A DNA stretch of 64,000 nt from Pseudomonadota bacterium (GTDB lineage: Bacteria > Pseudomonadota > Gammaproteobacteria > Steroidobacterales > Steroidobacteraceae), in the NCBI GenBank assembly GCA_023433705.1, contig JAEYUC010000030.1:1-64000 (forward strand). Reading direction: 5' to 3'. Below the pieces are notes generated by a model. It was given only the letters and a program-made list of their open reading frames with translations, was not told the origin of the DNA and searched no databases. Below are positions 25,765 through 34,300 of the stretch, piece by piece. The position numbers and the translations under genes are program-made. Within the stretch, counting starts at the first letter, position 1. Every line of letters starts with the position of its first letter.

Positions 25765-28461
25765 GTGAGTCCGGAAGCTTCTAACAACATGCGCGCACAG
25801 GTTGCGCGCGCGGTGCGGATGGCGTTATGCGTCGCGGGCGCCGCGGCGGCGCCCTTCGCTGCGTATGCGGAAGACCCCGCGCCGGGAGCCGCGCCGGCGA
25901 CCACGTTGGACGAAGTCATCGTCACGGGCAGCCGCATCCGCGGCTCCCAGCCCGTCGGCTCCACGGTCACCGCGGTCGGGCGCGACGACATCGAAGCCCT
26001 GGCGCCGCTTTCCACCTCTTCGCTGATCCAGAAACTGCCGCAGGTGTTCAACCTCGGCGTGTCCGAGAACTCGCGCGGCCAGTCGGGCGGTTCGGGCAAC
26101 ATCACCTACGGCACGTCGATCAACCTGCGCGGCCTCGGACCGTATTCCACGCTCACGCTGCTCGACGGGCACCGCGCGGTGCCGCAGGGCACCACCGGCT
26201 TCGCGGTCGATCCTTCCATCATCCCGACGCTCGCGCTCGAGCGCGTCGAAGTCGTTTCCGACGGCGCGTCGGCGATCTACGGCTCCGACGCGGTCGCGGG
26301 CGTGGTGAACCTGATCCCGCGCCGCTACTTCGAGGGCGTCGAAGTGAGTCTGCGCGGCGGTCGCGGCGACGCGTACGACGAGCGCCAGATCGGCGCGATC
26401 GGCGGATTCGGCTGGTCGAACGGCCACGTGATGCTGGCGTTCGAGAACTCCTACCACAGCAATCTCAACGGCACAGACCGCGATTTCTTCCGCGGCGATC
26501 TGCGCGAGCGCGGCGGACGCGACTTCCGCGTCGTGCAATGTAATCCCGGCAACATCGTCGTGGGTGGCCAGAGTCACGCCATCCCGCAGGGTGGCGTAAC
26601 GCCCGCGACGGCGGATCAGCTCGTCCCCGGCACCACCAATCGCTGCGACAACGCGCAATACCAGGACCTGTTGCCCGAGCAGGATCGCAATTCCGCGATG
26701 GCCACGTTCGATCTGAACGTGAGCGAGCGGGTCTCGCTGTTTGCAGATGCGTTCTGGTCGCGCCGCACGTTCGTGAACCAGGTGGGCGACCAGGCCGCGG
26801 CGCTGACCGTGCGCAACGTGAACCCGTTCTTCGTGGCGCCGCCGGGAAGCACGGCGACCCAGGTGACGGTCAACTACGCGTTCGGCGACCAGCTTCCGTC
26901 CAATGACACGCACGGATTCTCCGAGGCCTACCAGGGCACGATCGGCACGCGCGTGCAGCTCGGCGGGAACTGGAATCTCGAAGCGCTCTACAGCTACGGA
27001 CACGACGAGGAGCGCAGCACGTCGCAGTACGGCATCAACAACGCCGCGCTCAATGCGGCGCTCGCACGCACGGATCCCGCCACCGCGTTCAATCCGTTCA
27101 GCGCGGCGCCCAACAATGCCAACGCGCTCGCCAACCTCGCCAACCAGTTGTTCATCGCGCCTGGCGACACGCACTTCCAGGGCTGGGAGCTCAAGGTCGA
27201 CGGCCCGATCGCGAGCCTTCCGGGCGGCGACCTGCGCGCGGCCGTCGGTTACGAAGGACAGCTGCTCACCAGCAAGTCCGGCCTGATCAGCGGCACCTGG
27301 GAAGCGCCGATCGACGGCATCACGCCACGGGTGCGCCGCAAGGTTCATTCCGCGTATGCCGAATTGCTCGTGCCGCTGTTCGGCGAGAGCAATGCGCGGC
27401 CGGGATTACGCGAGCTCACGCTCGATCTCGCCGTGCGCTACGACGACTACAGCGACCTCGACGACGGTTCGACGATCAACCCGAAGTACGGCATCAACTG
27501 GGCGCCGACCGATTCGCTGAAATTCCGCGGAACCTACGGCGAATCGTTCCGCGCGCCGACGTTCGCGCAGATCTACGGCAACTCGTCCGCGTTGTACGTG
27601 CAGAACTACTCGGATCCGACGCGCGGTGGGGCGATCACGCAGGGCATCACGCTCTCGGGCGGCAACCTCGAGCTCGAGCCCGAGACTGCGCAGTCGTACA
27701 CGTTCGGCGTCGACTTCGCGCCACGCGACGACGTGCAACTCGGTCTCACGTATTTCCACATCGACTACGAGAAGCAGATCACCTCGTACCTCTCGGATCT
27801 CACGATCCTGAACCGCGAGAGCCAGTTCGCCGGCACCGGCATCATCGTGCGCAATCCGGATCCGGCCTTCGTCGCGGGACTCGTCGCCACGAAGCCGATC
27901 CGCGGCGTGCTGCCGAATCCCGTGACGCTGTACGTGGACGGCCGCACCAACAACCTCGGAACGACGATCGCCGAAGGTATCGACTTCACCGCCGACTTCA
28001 GCATCGCTACCGAGTCGGCCGGCGAGTTCGGGTTTGGATTCCTGACGACGTATTTCACGAAGTACGACGTCGCCATCACCCCGGCGGCGGACAAAGTCGA
28101 TCAGCTCAACACGATCTACAACCCGCTCGAGTTCAAGGCGCGCGCCGATTTCTCATGGAAGCTCGGCGGCCTGTCCGCGGCGTTGTTCGTCACCCACCTG
28201 GGCTCTTACGACAACAACCTCGTGAGCCCCGTGGAGACCGTCGACGCGCTGACCACGTTTGACCTGAACCTCGCGTATCACTTCAGTGGCGGCGGATTCG
28301 CCGAGGGCCTGTCAGTCGCGCTCGACGCGGTGAACCTGCTCGACGAGGAACCGCCCTTCGTCAACATCGCGCAGAGCCCGAACGGCGGTGGTGGTTTTGA
28401 TCCGACCCTCAACAATCCCGTGGGCCGGATCGTGGGACTCACGCTTCGCAAGAAGTGGTGA
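25765..28461 (+). CDS. TonB-dependent outer-membrane receptor
   Basis: An 898-residue receptor with an N-terminal export signal ending AAPFAAYA, a TonB box LDEVIVTGSRIRG, a plug domain with SINLRGLG, LLDGHRAV and the VVSDGASAIYGSDAVAGVVN signature, and a large barrel ending RKKW. The plug signature differs from the first receptor and matches the family often linked to glycan or peptide uptake and halogenase loci. GTG 25765 follows GGGAGGGGA; an ATG at 25789 would shorten the signal. Its leader resembles that of the receptor at 44857. It is followed by a strong hairpin, so it is probably monocistronic. Confidence 0.93.
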   Translation: MSPEASNNMRAQVARAVRMALCVAGAAAAPFAAYAEDPAPGAAPATTLDEVIVTGSRIRGSQPVGSTVTAVGRDDIEALAPLSTSSLIQKLPQVFNLGVSENSRGQSGGSGNITYGTSINLRGLGPYSTLTLLDGHRAVPQGTTGFAVDPSIIPTLALERVEVVSDGASAIYGSDAVAGVVNLIPRRYFEGVEVSLRGGRGDAYDERQIGAIGGFGWSNGHVMLAFENSYHSNLNGTDRDFFRGDLRERGGRDFRVVQCNPGNIVVGGQSHAIPQGGVTPATADQLVPGTTNRCDNAQYQDLLPEQDRNSAMATFDLNVSERVSLFADAFWSRRTFVNQVGDQAAALTVRNVNPFFVAPPGSTATQVTVNYAFGDQLPSNDTHGFSEAYQGTIGTRVQLGGNWNLEALYSYGHDEERSTSQYGINNAALNAALARTDPATAFNPFSAAPNNANALANLANQLFIAPGDTHFQGWELKVDGPIASLPGGDLRAAVGYEGQLLTSKSGLISGTWEAPIDGITPRVRRKVHSAYAELLVPLFGESNARPGLRELTLDLAVRYDDYSDLDDGSTINPKYGINWAPTDSLKFRGTYGESFRAPTFAQIYGNSSALYVQNYSDPTRGGAITQGITLSGGNLELEPETAQSYTFGVDFAPRDDVQLGLTYFHIDYEKQITSYLSDLTILNRESQFAGTGIIVRNPDPAFVAGLVATKPIRGVLPNPVTLYVDGRTNNLGTTIAEGIDFTADFSIATESAGEFGFGFLTTYFTKYDVAITPAADKVDQLNTIYNPLEFKARADFSWKLGGLSAALFVTHLGSYDNNLVSPVETVDALTTFDLNLAYHFSGGGFAEGLSVALDAVNLLDEEPPFVNIAQSPNGGGGFDPTLNNPVGRIVGLTLRKKW

Positions 28462-28463
28462 GA

Positions 28464-28516
28464 TCGGCGAGGGGCAGCATTGATGCCTCCCCCAGGAGCA
28501 AGCTGCCCCTCGCCGA
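28464..28516. terminator. Strong hairpin between convergent genes
   Basis: Perfect 15-base arms (28464-28478 and 28502-28516) with a 23-base loop, 2 bases after the receptor stop and 4 bases before the end of the opposing DUF1295 gene. The position suits a bidirectional terminator, although neither side has a long T run. Confidence 0.65.
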
Positions 28517-28520
28517 CATT

Positions 28521-29324
28521 TCACTGCACGAGCGTGCCGTCGTCCTGACGTGGGCGGCCCGGCAGGAAGGCGTTCGTCGTCCGTACGTAACGCGCGTATT
28601 CCGGCCGTCGCTCGCCGATGGTGCGCTCGAGCAGTTTCACGCCGCTCACACGCAGCAACAGCATCGTCATCAGTAGCGGGCTCGCGAGCGCCCACCACGC
28701 GCCCGTGGCGAGCGCGATGCAGCCGATTCCCCACCACACGCAACACTCGCCAAAGTAGTTCGGGTGGCGCGAGTAGCGCCACAGCCCGCTGTCGAGCACG
28801 CCGCGCTGGCTGCCGTGACGACGCCGGAACCGTTCGAGTTGTCCGTCCGCCACGGCTTCGAACACGATGCCGAACGCGGCGAGCGCCGCGCCCGCCACGA
28901 CCCATGCGGTGAGGCCCGAATCGCCGCGGGTCAGCGCCAGGAATGGCAATGCAACGACCCACGCGAGCAGGGCCTGGAAACCGAATACGATGTAGAGGCT
29001 CTTGTACTGGAATCCCGGCTGGTTGTTGGCGCGGATCACCTGGTAGCGGCGGTCTTCCGGTTGGCCGTGGTTGCGCACCGTGATGTGCAGGCACAGCCGC
29101 ACGGCCCACACGCCCAGCAGCGCCAGTGCGATGACGCTTGCCGTATCGAGCCGCGGCGCGGACCAGCCGTAATACGCGCCCGCGGCGCCGATGAACACCG
29201 GCCACATGCCATCGACGATGCTCACGTCGCGGCGCGCCAGGCTCACGAGCCAGGTGGCGAAGGCGAGGGCGGCGATCAGGCCCAATCCATTCAGGCCCAC
29301 CGTGACCAGTCCCGACGTGCTCAC
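28521..29324 (-). CDS. DUF1295 membrane protein (steroid 5-alpha-reductase-like fold)
   Basis: A 267-residue polytopic membrane protein of the DUF1295/steroid-reductase C-terminal superfamily, with several hydrophobic helices and the RYSRHPNYFGE signature near residue 195 that marks NAD(P)H/SAM-binding integral membrane enzymes of this fold. GTG 29324 overlaps the preceding stop by 4 bases. As last gene of the lipid-modification operon it is a candidate reductase or methyltransferase acting on acyl chains or isoprenoids; no biochemical assignment is possible from the sequence. Confidence 0.85.
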   Translation of the reverse strand: MSTSGLVTVGLNGLGLIAALAFATWLVSLARRDVSIVDGMWPVFIGAAGAYYGWSAPRLDTASVIALALLGVWAVRLCLHITVRNHGQPEDRRYQVIRANNQPGFQYKSLYIVFGFQALLAWVVALPFLALTRGDSGLTAWVVAGAALAAFGIVFEAVADGQLERFRRRHGSQRGVLDSGLWRYSRHPNYFGECCVWWGIGCIALATGAWWALASPLLMTMLLLRVSGVKLLERTIGERRPEYARYVRTTNAFLPGRPRQDDGTLVQ

Positions 29325-30610
29325 AGCGTCACACGCCGGTTGCGCGGCTTCACCAGCAGCATCTGCACGTCGCCGAGCACGCGCTCGGCGAAGCCGCCCT
29401 CGCAGTAGCAGAAGTAGTAGTCCCACATGCGGATGAATTCCTCGTCGTAGCCCAGCACGCGGATGCGCGCGAGGTTGGCGCGGAAGTTGTGCCGCCAGTG
29501 CGCGAGCGTGGTGGCGTAGTGCGGGCCGATGTCCTCGAGGTCGAACACGCGCAGGTCGCCGGCGCGCGCGATGGAGGCGGTCAGTGCGGCCACGGACGGG
29601 ATGCAGCTTCCCGGGAAAATGTAGCGCTGGATGAAATCCACCGAGCGGCGCGCGCGTTCGTAGCGCTGGTCGGCGATCGTGATGGCCTGCAGCAGCATCG
29701 CGCCCTCGGGTTTCAGCAGCGCCGCGCAGCGTTCGAAATACGTGTCGTACTGCGCGTGGCCGATGGCCTCGATCATCTCGATGGAGACGAGCTTGTCATA
29801 GCTGCCCGCGAGGTCGCGGTAGTCCTCGCACAGGACCTCGATGCGTCCCTCGAGGCCGGCGGCGCGCACGCGCTCGCGCGCCAGGCGCCATTGTTCGCGC
29901 GAGATCGTCGTCGTGGTCACGCGGCAGCCGAAGTGCCGCGCGGCGTGCAATGCCAGGCCACCCCAGCCGGTGCCGATCTCGAGCAGGTGGTCGGAGGGCG
30001 AGAGCGCGAGCTTGCGGCAGATGCGGTCCAGGCGCGCGAGCTGGGCGTCATGCAGCGATTGGCCGGCGTGCTCGAAGGTCGCGGCCGAGTACATCATCGT
30101 CTCGTCGAGGAACAGCGCGAAGAACTCGTTGCCGAGGTCGTAGTGCGCGGCGATGTTGCGGCGCGCGCCGGCGCGGCTGTTGCGGCGCAGGGCATGCAAC
30201 GCCTTGCGCAATGGATGCGTGAGGCGCGCGGCGCCGCCTTCGAGTCCGTCGAGCGCGTCCATGTTGAGCACGAACAGGCGCACCACGTCGAGGAGTTGCG
30301 CCGTGGTCCAATGGCCGTGCATGTAGGCCTCGCCGGCGCCCACCGACCCGCCGAACGCGACGTCGCCGTACATCCGCGCGTCGTGCACATGGATCACCAC
30401 CGGCTCGGGTAGTTCGGCGCAGGGCCGGCCGAATCGATGGCGCTCGTTGCCTTCCACGAGGACGAGGCAGCCGTTGCGCAGCGCCTCGAGCCGGGCGAAC
30501 ACGGCGCGCCGGGCGAAGGCGTCGAGCGTGCCGGGGCGCGAGCCGCGCGCGGCGCGCGTGCCCGGGAGTACCTCGGTGGCTTCAGAGTTGTGAGGCGACG
30601 TCATCTGCAT
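29321..30610 (-). CDS. Cyclopropane-fatty-acid-synthase-like SAM methyltransferase
   Basis: A 429-residue member of the CFA synthase family, which transfers methyl from SAM to unsaturated phospholipid acyl chains. Visible: NIAAHYDLGNEFFALFLDETMMYS, the SAM motif LLEIGTGWGGLALHAA, a SIEMIEAIGH segment, and the C-terminal FIQRYIFPGSCIPS and WRHNFRANL motifs. These match the family of methylases that include UfaM-type enzymes making 11-methyl acyl chains. Starts at 30610 and 30604 are both possible; the latter has AGGA 8 bases upstream. It sits between DUF1365 and DUF1295, overlapping both. Confidence 0.9.
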   Translation of the reverse strand: MQMTSPHNSEATEVLPGTRAARGSRPGTLDAFARRAVFARLEALRNGCLVLVEGNERHRFGRPCAELPEPVVIHVHDARMYGDVAFGGSVGAGEAYMHGHWTTAQLLDVVRLFVLNMDALDGLEGGAARLTHPLRKALHALRRNSRAGARRNIAAHYDLGNEFFALFLDETMMYSAATFEHAGQSLHDAQLARLDRICRKLALSPSDHLLEIGTGWGGLALHAARHFGCRVTTTTISREQWRLARERVRAAGLEGRIEVLCEDYRDLAGSYDKLVSIEMIEAIGHAQYDTYFERCAALLKPEGAMLLQAITIADQRYERARRSVDFIQRYIFPGSCIPSVAALTASIARAGDLRVFDLEDIGPHYATTLAHWRHNFRANLARIRVLGYDEEFIRMWDYYFCYCEGGFAERVLGDVQMLLVKPRNRRVTL

Positions 30611-31364
30611 GGTCCTGGGTCCTCGACGGATGTGCATGGAAAGGAATGCGCTTGAGCCACAGCCTGAGCGCCTGCGTGTAGATGCCGGCGATCACCGTCG
30701 CCGTCATGCAGGGAAAGGTCACGAGCGCGCGCGCCAGCGATCCGGCGCCGATCTCGCGGCGTGACATGTCCAGCGTGGCATCGAACACGCGCTCGCCGGC
30801 GCGGTAGTTCTGCATGTTCACGCGCAACGAGTCGCCCGGCGTGCCGAAGCGCCAGTCGTAACTCATGTCCATGGGCATGAACGGGGAGACGTGGAAATCC
30901 TTCTCGAAGCGGTAGCGCAGGGTCCGCGCGGCATCGGGCTGCGCATCCGTGAGCACGTAGGTGTGCCGCTCGTTCCAGGGCGTGTTGGTAATCTCTGCGA
31001 CCACTGATTCGACATGCGTGTCCGCCGCGTCGAAGCAGTAATAGAACGTCACCGGGTTGAAGCCCACGCCGAAGTAGCGCAGGTGCGTGAGCATGCGGAT
31101 GGGGCCGATGGGCCGCACGCGCGTGCGCCCGGCGATGCAGTCGCGCACCACGGAGTCGATGGACTGCGCCGCATCGCCGATGTAATCGGCGCGCCGCATC
31201 CAGGCGAGCGCCGGGCGCCGCGCCGACCAGAGCCAGCGGCCGCGGAAGATCTCGTCGAGCTCGGCCAGGTCCACGTACATCATGAACATCCGGTAGCTGA
31301 ACCGGTGCTCACGCGGGACGAAGCGATGGTGACTAAGCCGTCCGGTGTACAGCGCGCTGTGCAT
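30582..31364 (-). CDS. DUF1365 family protein
   Basis: A 260-residue protein starting MHSALYTGRLSHHRF, the hallmark opening of DUF1365, with HLRYFGVGFNPVTFYYCFD near residue 95 and NTPWNERHTYVL. The function is undetermined, but in many proteobacteria the gene lies between a flavin amine-oxidase-like gene and a CFA-like methylase, as here, so a role in acyl-chain modification is likely. ATG 31364 overlaps the oxidoreductase by 32 bases, and its stop overlaps the methylase. Confidence 0.85.
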   Translation of the reverse strand: MHSALYTGRLSHHRFVPREHRFSYRMFMMYVDLAELDEIFRGRWLWSARRPALAWMRRADYIGDAAQSIDSVVRDCIAGRTRVRPIGPIRMLTHLRYFGVGFNPVTFYYCFDAADTHVESVVAEITNTPWNERHTYVLTDAQPDAARTLRYRFEKDFHVSPFMPMDMSYDWRFGTPGDSLRVNMQNYRAGERVFDATLDMSRREIGAGSLARALVTFPCMTATVIAGIYTQALRLWLKRIPFHAHPSRTQDHADDVASQL

Positions 31365-32613
31365 GTTCTGTCTCCCGGAAATGTTCGAGCGCGGCGTGGG
31401 CGCTCGCGACCCCGTCCTCGTGGAAGCCGAAGCCCCAGTACGCGCCGCAGAAGTACGCGCGATCCAGGCCATCGATCTCGGCGTGGCGCGCCTGCGCGGC
31501 CACCGCGTCGCGTGTGAACACCGGATGTTCGTAGCTCATCCGACGGATCACGTGCCGTGGGTCGATGCGATCCGCGAAGTTCAACGACACCAGCAGCGGC
31601 GTGCGCGAGTCGATGCGTTGCAGGATGTTCATGTGATAGGTCACCGCCACGCGCTCGGCGGCGCGGTCGACGAGGTGGTAGTTCCACGCGGCCCAGGCCA
31701 GGCGCTTTTTCGGCAACACGCTCGTATCGGTGTGCAGCACGACGTCGTTGCGCTTGTAACGCATGGCGCCGAGTACGTCGCGCTCGGTCGCGTTCGCGTC
31801 CACGAGCAGGCGCAGCGCCTGGTCGCTGTGACAGGCGAAGAACACGCGGTCGAAGCGTTCGGCCGGCGCGTCGGCTGCTTTGACGAAGACACCGGCGGGC
31901 GAGCGCTTCACACTTTCGACGGGCGTGCGCAGCCGGATGCGGTCGCGGAACGGCGCGGTGAGTTTCTCGACGTAACGCGCCGAGCCGCCGCGCACGGTGA
32001 GCCACTGCGGCCGGTCGTCGACGGTGAGCATCCCGTGGTTGTGGAAGAACCGCACGAAATAGCGCGCCGGGAAGGAGCGCAGCGTCTCGGTGCCCGCGCT
32101 CCAGATGGCCGCGCCCATCGGCAGGATGTAGTGCTCGACGAATTGACGCGAATAACCCTGCGCGTCGAGGTAGTCGCCGAGCGTGCACGCATCGTCCGGC
32201 GTGTCGAGCAGCTTCGGGGCTTCGCGGTTGAAGCGCAGGATGTCGCGGATCATGCGCCAGAAGGACGGCCGCAATGCATTGCGCCGCTGCGCGAACAAAC
32301 TATTCAACGTGGTGCCGTTGTATTCGAGGCCGCTGGCGCCGCAGGTCACCGAGAAGCTCATGTCGCTCGCCTGCAGCTCGACTCCGAGCTCGTCCATCAG
32401 GGCGAGGAAACGCGGATAGGTGCGGTCGTTGCAGACGATGAAGCCGGTGTCGACGCACACCCGCCGTCCCTCGTGTTCGATCTCGTGCGTGTGCGTATGG
32501 CCGCCCACGTGGTCCGCGGCCTCGAACACGGTGATGTCGTGCTCGCGGCACAGGTGATGGGCCGCGACGTTGCCGGCGATTCCGCTGCCGATGATGGCGA
32601 TCTTCACGAGCAT
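31333..32613 (-). CDS. FAD-dependent amine-oxidase-like oxidoreductase
   Basis: A 426-residue flavoprotein with an N-terminal FAD fold (IAIIGSGIAGNVAAHHL, residues 5-21), the VFEAADHVGGHTHTH second motif, and the C-terminal FAD contact YFCGAYWGFGFHEDG. It belongs to the NAD(P)-binding amine oxidase/desaturase superfamily. Neighbours DUF1365 and a CFA-like methylase make a fatty-acyl desaturase or isomerase role plausible. ATG 32613 overlaps the lipocalin stop by 10 bases. Confidence 0.88.
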   Translation of the reverse strand: MLVKIAIIGSGIAGNVAAHHLCREHDITVFEAADHVGGHTHTHEIEHEGRRVCVDTGFIVCNDRTYPRFLALMDELGVELQASDMSFSVTCGASGLEYNGTTLNSLFAQRRNALRPSFWRMIRDILRFNREAPKLLDTPDDACTLGDYLDAQGYSRQFVEHYILPMGAAIWSAGTETLRSFPARYFVRFFHNHGMLTVDDRPQWLTVRGGSARYVEKLTAPFRDRIRLRTPVESVKRSPAGVFVKAADAPAERFDRVFFACHSDQALRLLVDANATERDVLGAMRYKRNDVVLHTDTSVLPKKRLAWAAWNYHLVDRAAERVAVTYHMNILQRIDSRTPLLVSLNFADRIDPRHVIRRMSYEHPVFTRDAVAAQARHAEIDGLDRAYFCGAYWGFGFHEDGVASAHAALEHFRETEHAQRAVHRTA

Positions 32614-33173
32614 TCCTCCAGGTTCGAGCGGGCGGCGTCACCTTCGGGCCAGCGCTGCGGCACGACCTGCAGCGCGGACAGGTCGTAGCCTTCGCGCGCG
32701 ACGCGCTCGCGCAGCTCCGCGAGCTGCGCGTCGTCGATCGACGGCGTGCGCGCCATGATCCACACGTAGTCGCGCTTCTCGCGTCCGACGATGGTCCGCT
32801 GGTAATCCGGGCTCACGTGCACGATGCGGTAGTCGGCCTTGATGGGCCACACGAAGCGCATGCCCCACACGGCATTCGAGCGCGTGTCGAGCACGAAGCC
32901 GCGCGGGCAATGACGTTTGAGCTCGCCCTCGAAGGCGTCCTTGCGAAACGTGAAGGTGGTGGCGATGGTGCCGTCGAGATCGAGTCGATAGGACTCGACG
33001 GCGTTGTGCGCGCCTTTTTCCATGAAGGTGGGAATGCTCGCGATCACGTACCAGTCGCCCATGAAACGCGGCAGGTCCACCACGGGTTCGGTCGTGAGCG
33101 GCGGGTGCGAGGAGCGGCAGGCCGCGAGCAGCGTGAGCATGGACATCGTGATCACCGTTCGAAGCAGGTTCAT
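32604..33173 (-). CDS. Lipocalin family lipoprotein (Blc-like)
   Basis: A 189-residue outer-membrane lipocalin. The lipobox LTLLAAC (Cys19) follows a hydrophobic leader; the lipocalin signature GDWYVIASIP is at about residue 40, with further conserved FVWPIKADYRIVHVSPDY and REKRDYVWIMAR strands. Bacterial lipocalins bind fatty acids or lysophospholipids, consistent with its membrane-lipid operon. ATG overlap (ATGA) with the preceding gene. The C-terminus after about residue 165 extends beyond the core barrel. Confidence 0.9.
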   Translation of the reverse strand: MNLLRTVITMSMLTLLAACRSSHPPLTTEPVVDLPRFMGDWYVIASIPTFMEKGAHNAVESYRLDLDGTIATTFTFRKDAFEGELKRHCPRGFVLDTRSNAVWGMRFVWPIKADYRIVHVSPDYQRTIVGREKRDYVWIMARTPSIDDAQLAELRERVAREGYDLSALQVVPQRWPEGDAARSNLEECS

Positions 33174-33766
33174 TTTCTGGCGTAGCGCAGGCGGCGCCCC
33201 TCCGGCGTGAGCGATTCGAGCGCGAGCCAGTCGCGCGACGGCGAGTACCAGAGATCGATGCTGAGCGGCGTGCGTCCGCCGCCGAGCAGCCGGTAGCGCT
33301 CGGCCGGCTGGCCGTCCACGGTCTCGCGGCCGAGGCGCTCGACGGTCACGTCGACGTATTCGCCGGTCTGCGGATTCAGCAGCCGCCGCGCCTCGAGGAT
33401 GCTCGGGTTCCAGTAGGCGAAGGTCTGCACGCAATCGGCGAGCGGCGCCGCGTCGCTGGCGGTGACCACCTTGAGCTCACCGTTGTCGTCGGTGCGGGCT
33501 TCGAGGCTTTCCAGGCAGTCGCCGCGCCAGCGCTCCTCGGCGCGATGGTCGTAGCGGTACGCCTCGAAGAACAGGATCTTCACGCGGAAGCGCGCCTCGC
33601 TCAGCAGCTCGCGGCGCTCCGCGTCCTCGCGCAGCACGAAGCGGTGCTCGCCGATGGCACGGCCGTCGAGCGAGACGTCGAAACGCCATTCGCGGGTGGC
33701 GCCTTGAGCCGCCGTACCGGTCAGCAGCGCCGCGAGCGCCAGAAAGGCTGCAATGCGCGCGTTCAT
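33170..33766 (-). CDS. Exported DUF6134/DUF3108-like protein
   Basis: A 198-residue exported protein with signal MNARIAAFLALAALLTGTAAQG. The mature part is all-beta in character: REWRFDVSLDGRAIGEHRF, KILFFEAYRYDHRAEERWRGDCLESL, and the ending PSRDWLALESLTPEGRRLRY. This resembles the DUF6134/DUF3108 group of periplasmic proteins possibly related to LolA-like lipid binding. It overlaps its neighbours by 4 bases on both sides, so it should be stoichiometric with the lipocalin. A role in carrying modified lipids is inference. Confidence 0.7.
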   Translation of the reverse strand: MNARIAAFLALAALLTGTAAQGATREWRFDVSLDGRAIGEHRFVLREDAERRELLSEARFRVKILFFEAYRYDHRAEERWRGDCLESLEARTDDNGELKVVTASDAAPLADCVQTFAYWNPSILEARRLLNPQTGEYVDVTVERLGRETVDGQPAERYRLLGGGRTPLSIDLWYSPSRDWLALESLTPEGRRLRYARK

Positions 33767-34293
33767 GCGGGCACCCTCCGCGTCGCGGGCGGCGCGGCTG
33801 CGCGCACACCCTTCATCGAAAGCGTCAGCATCGCGGCCGTCCACAGAACGGCGATGAGCGGCAGGGCGGTGGCGGGAGCCACGATGTCGAGGGCGCCGAG
33901 CCTTTCGCCGGCCAGATAGGCCAGCGGTCCGCCGATCGCGCCGCCGATACCCGCCGCCAGCGGGCGAACCATGAGCCAGCAAAGGGAATGGTTCAGCGTG
34001 GTGGCGAATACGATCCACAACGACAGCATCCAGTACGGCGCGAAATCTCCGGGCCATGCGGATGCGAATCGCACCTGTCCGCTCAATGCGAGCGTGCTGT
34101 CGATGAGCACACCGATGACCGCTGCGAGTCCCATCAGCCGCAGTTCGCGCGGATCGCGGCGCAGCGCCAGGTGGACGAGGGTCACCAGCAGCGCGAACCC
34201 CGCGCCGGCCCACGCGATGCCATGCGCCGCGCCGAGCAGCACGGCGAACCACGCCACTTGATAGGCCGCGAAGTTGTAGAGAGTGAACTTCAC
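33763..34293 (-). CDS. DUF2878 membrane protein
   Basis: A 176-residue membrane protein with five or six hydrophobic segments and short loops. The NHSLCWLMVRPLAAG and YLAGERLGA segments fit DUF2878. GTG 34293 has GAGG 6 bases upstream and begins 7 bases after the methyltransferase stop. Function unknown; the gene is commonly found with CFA-like methylases and DUF1365. Confidence 0.75.
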   Translation of the reverse strand: MKFTLYNFAAYQVAWFAVLLGAAHGIAWAGAGFALLVTLVHLALRRDPRELRLMGLAAVIGVLIDSTLALSGQVRFASAWPGDFAPYWMLSLWIVFATTLNHSLCWLMVRPLAAGIGGAIGGPLAYLAGERLGALDIVAPATALPLIAVLWTAAMLTLSMKGVRAAAPPATRRVPA

Positions 34294-34300
34294 GGCCGCC

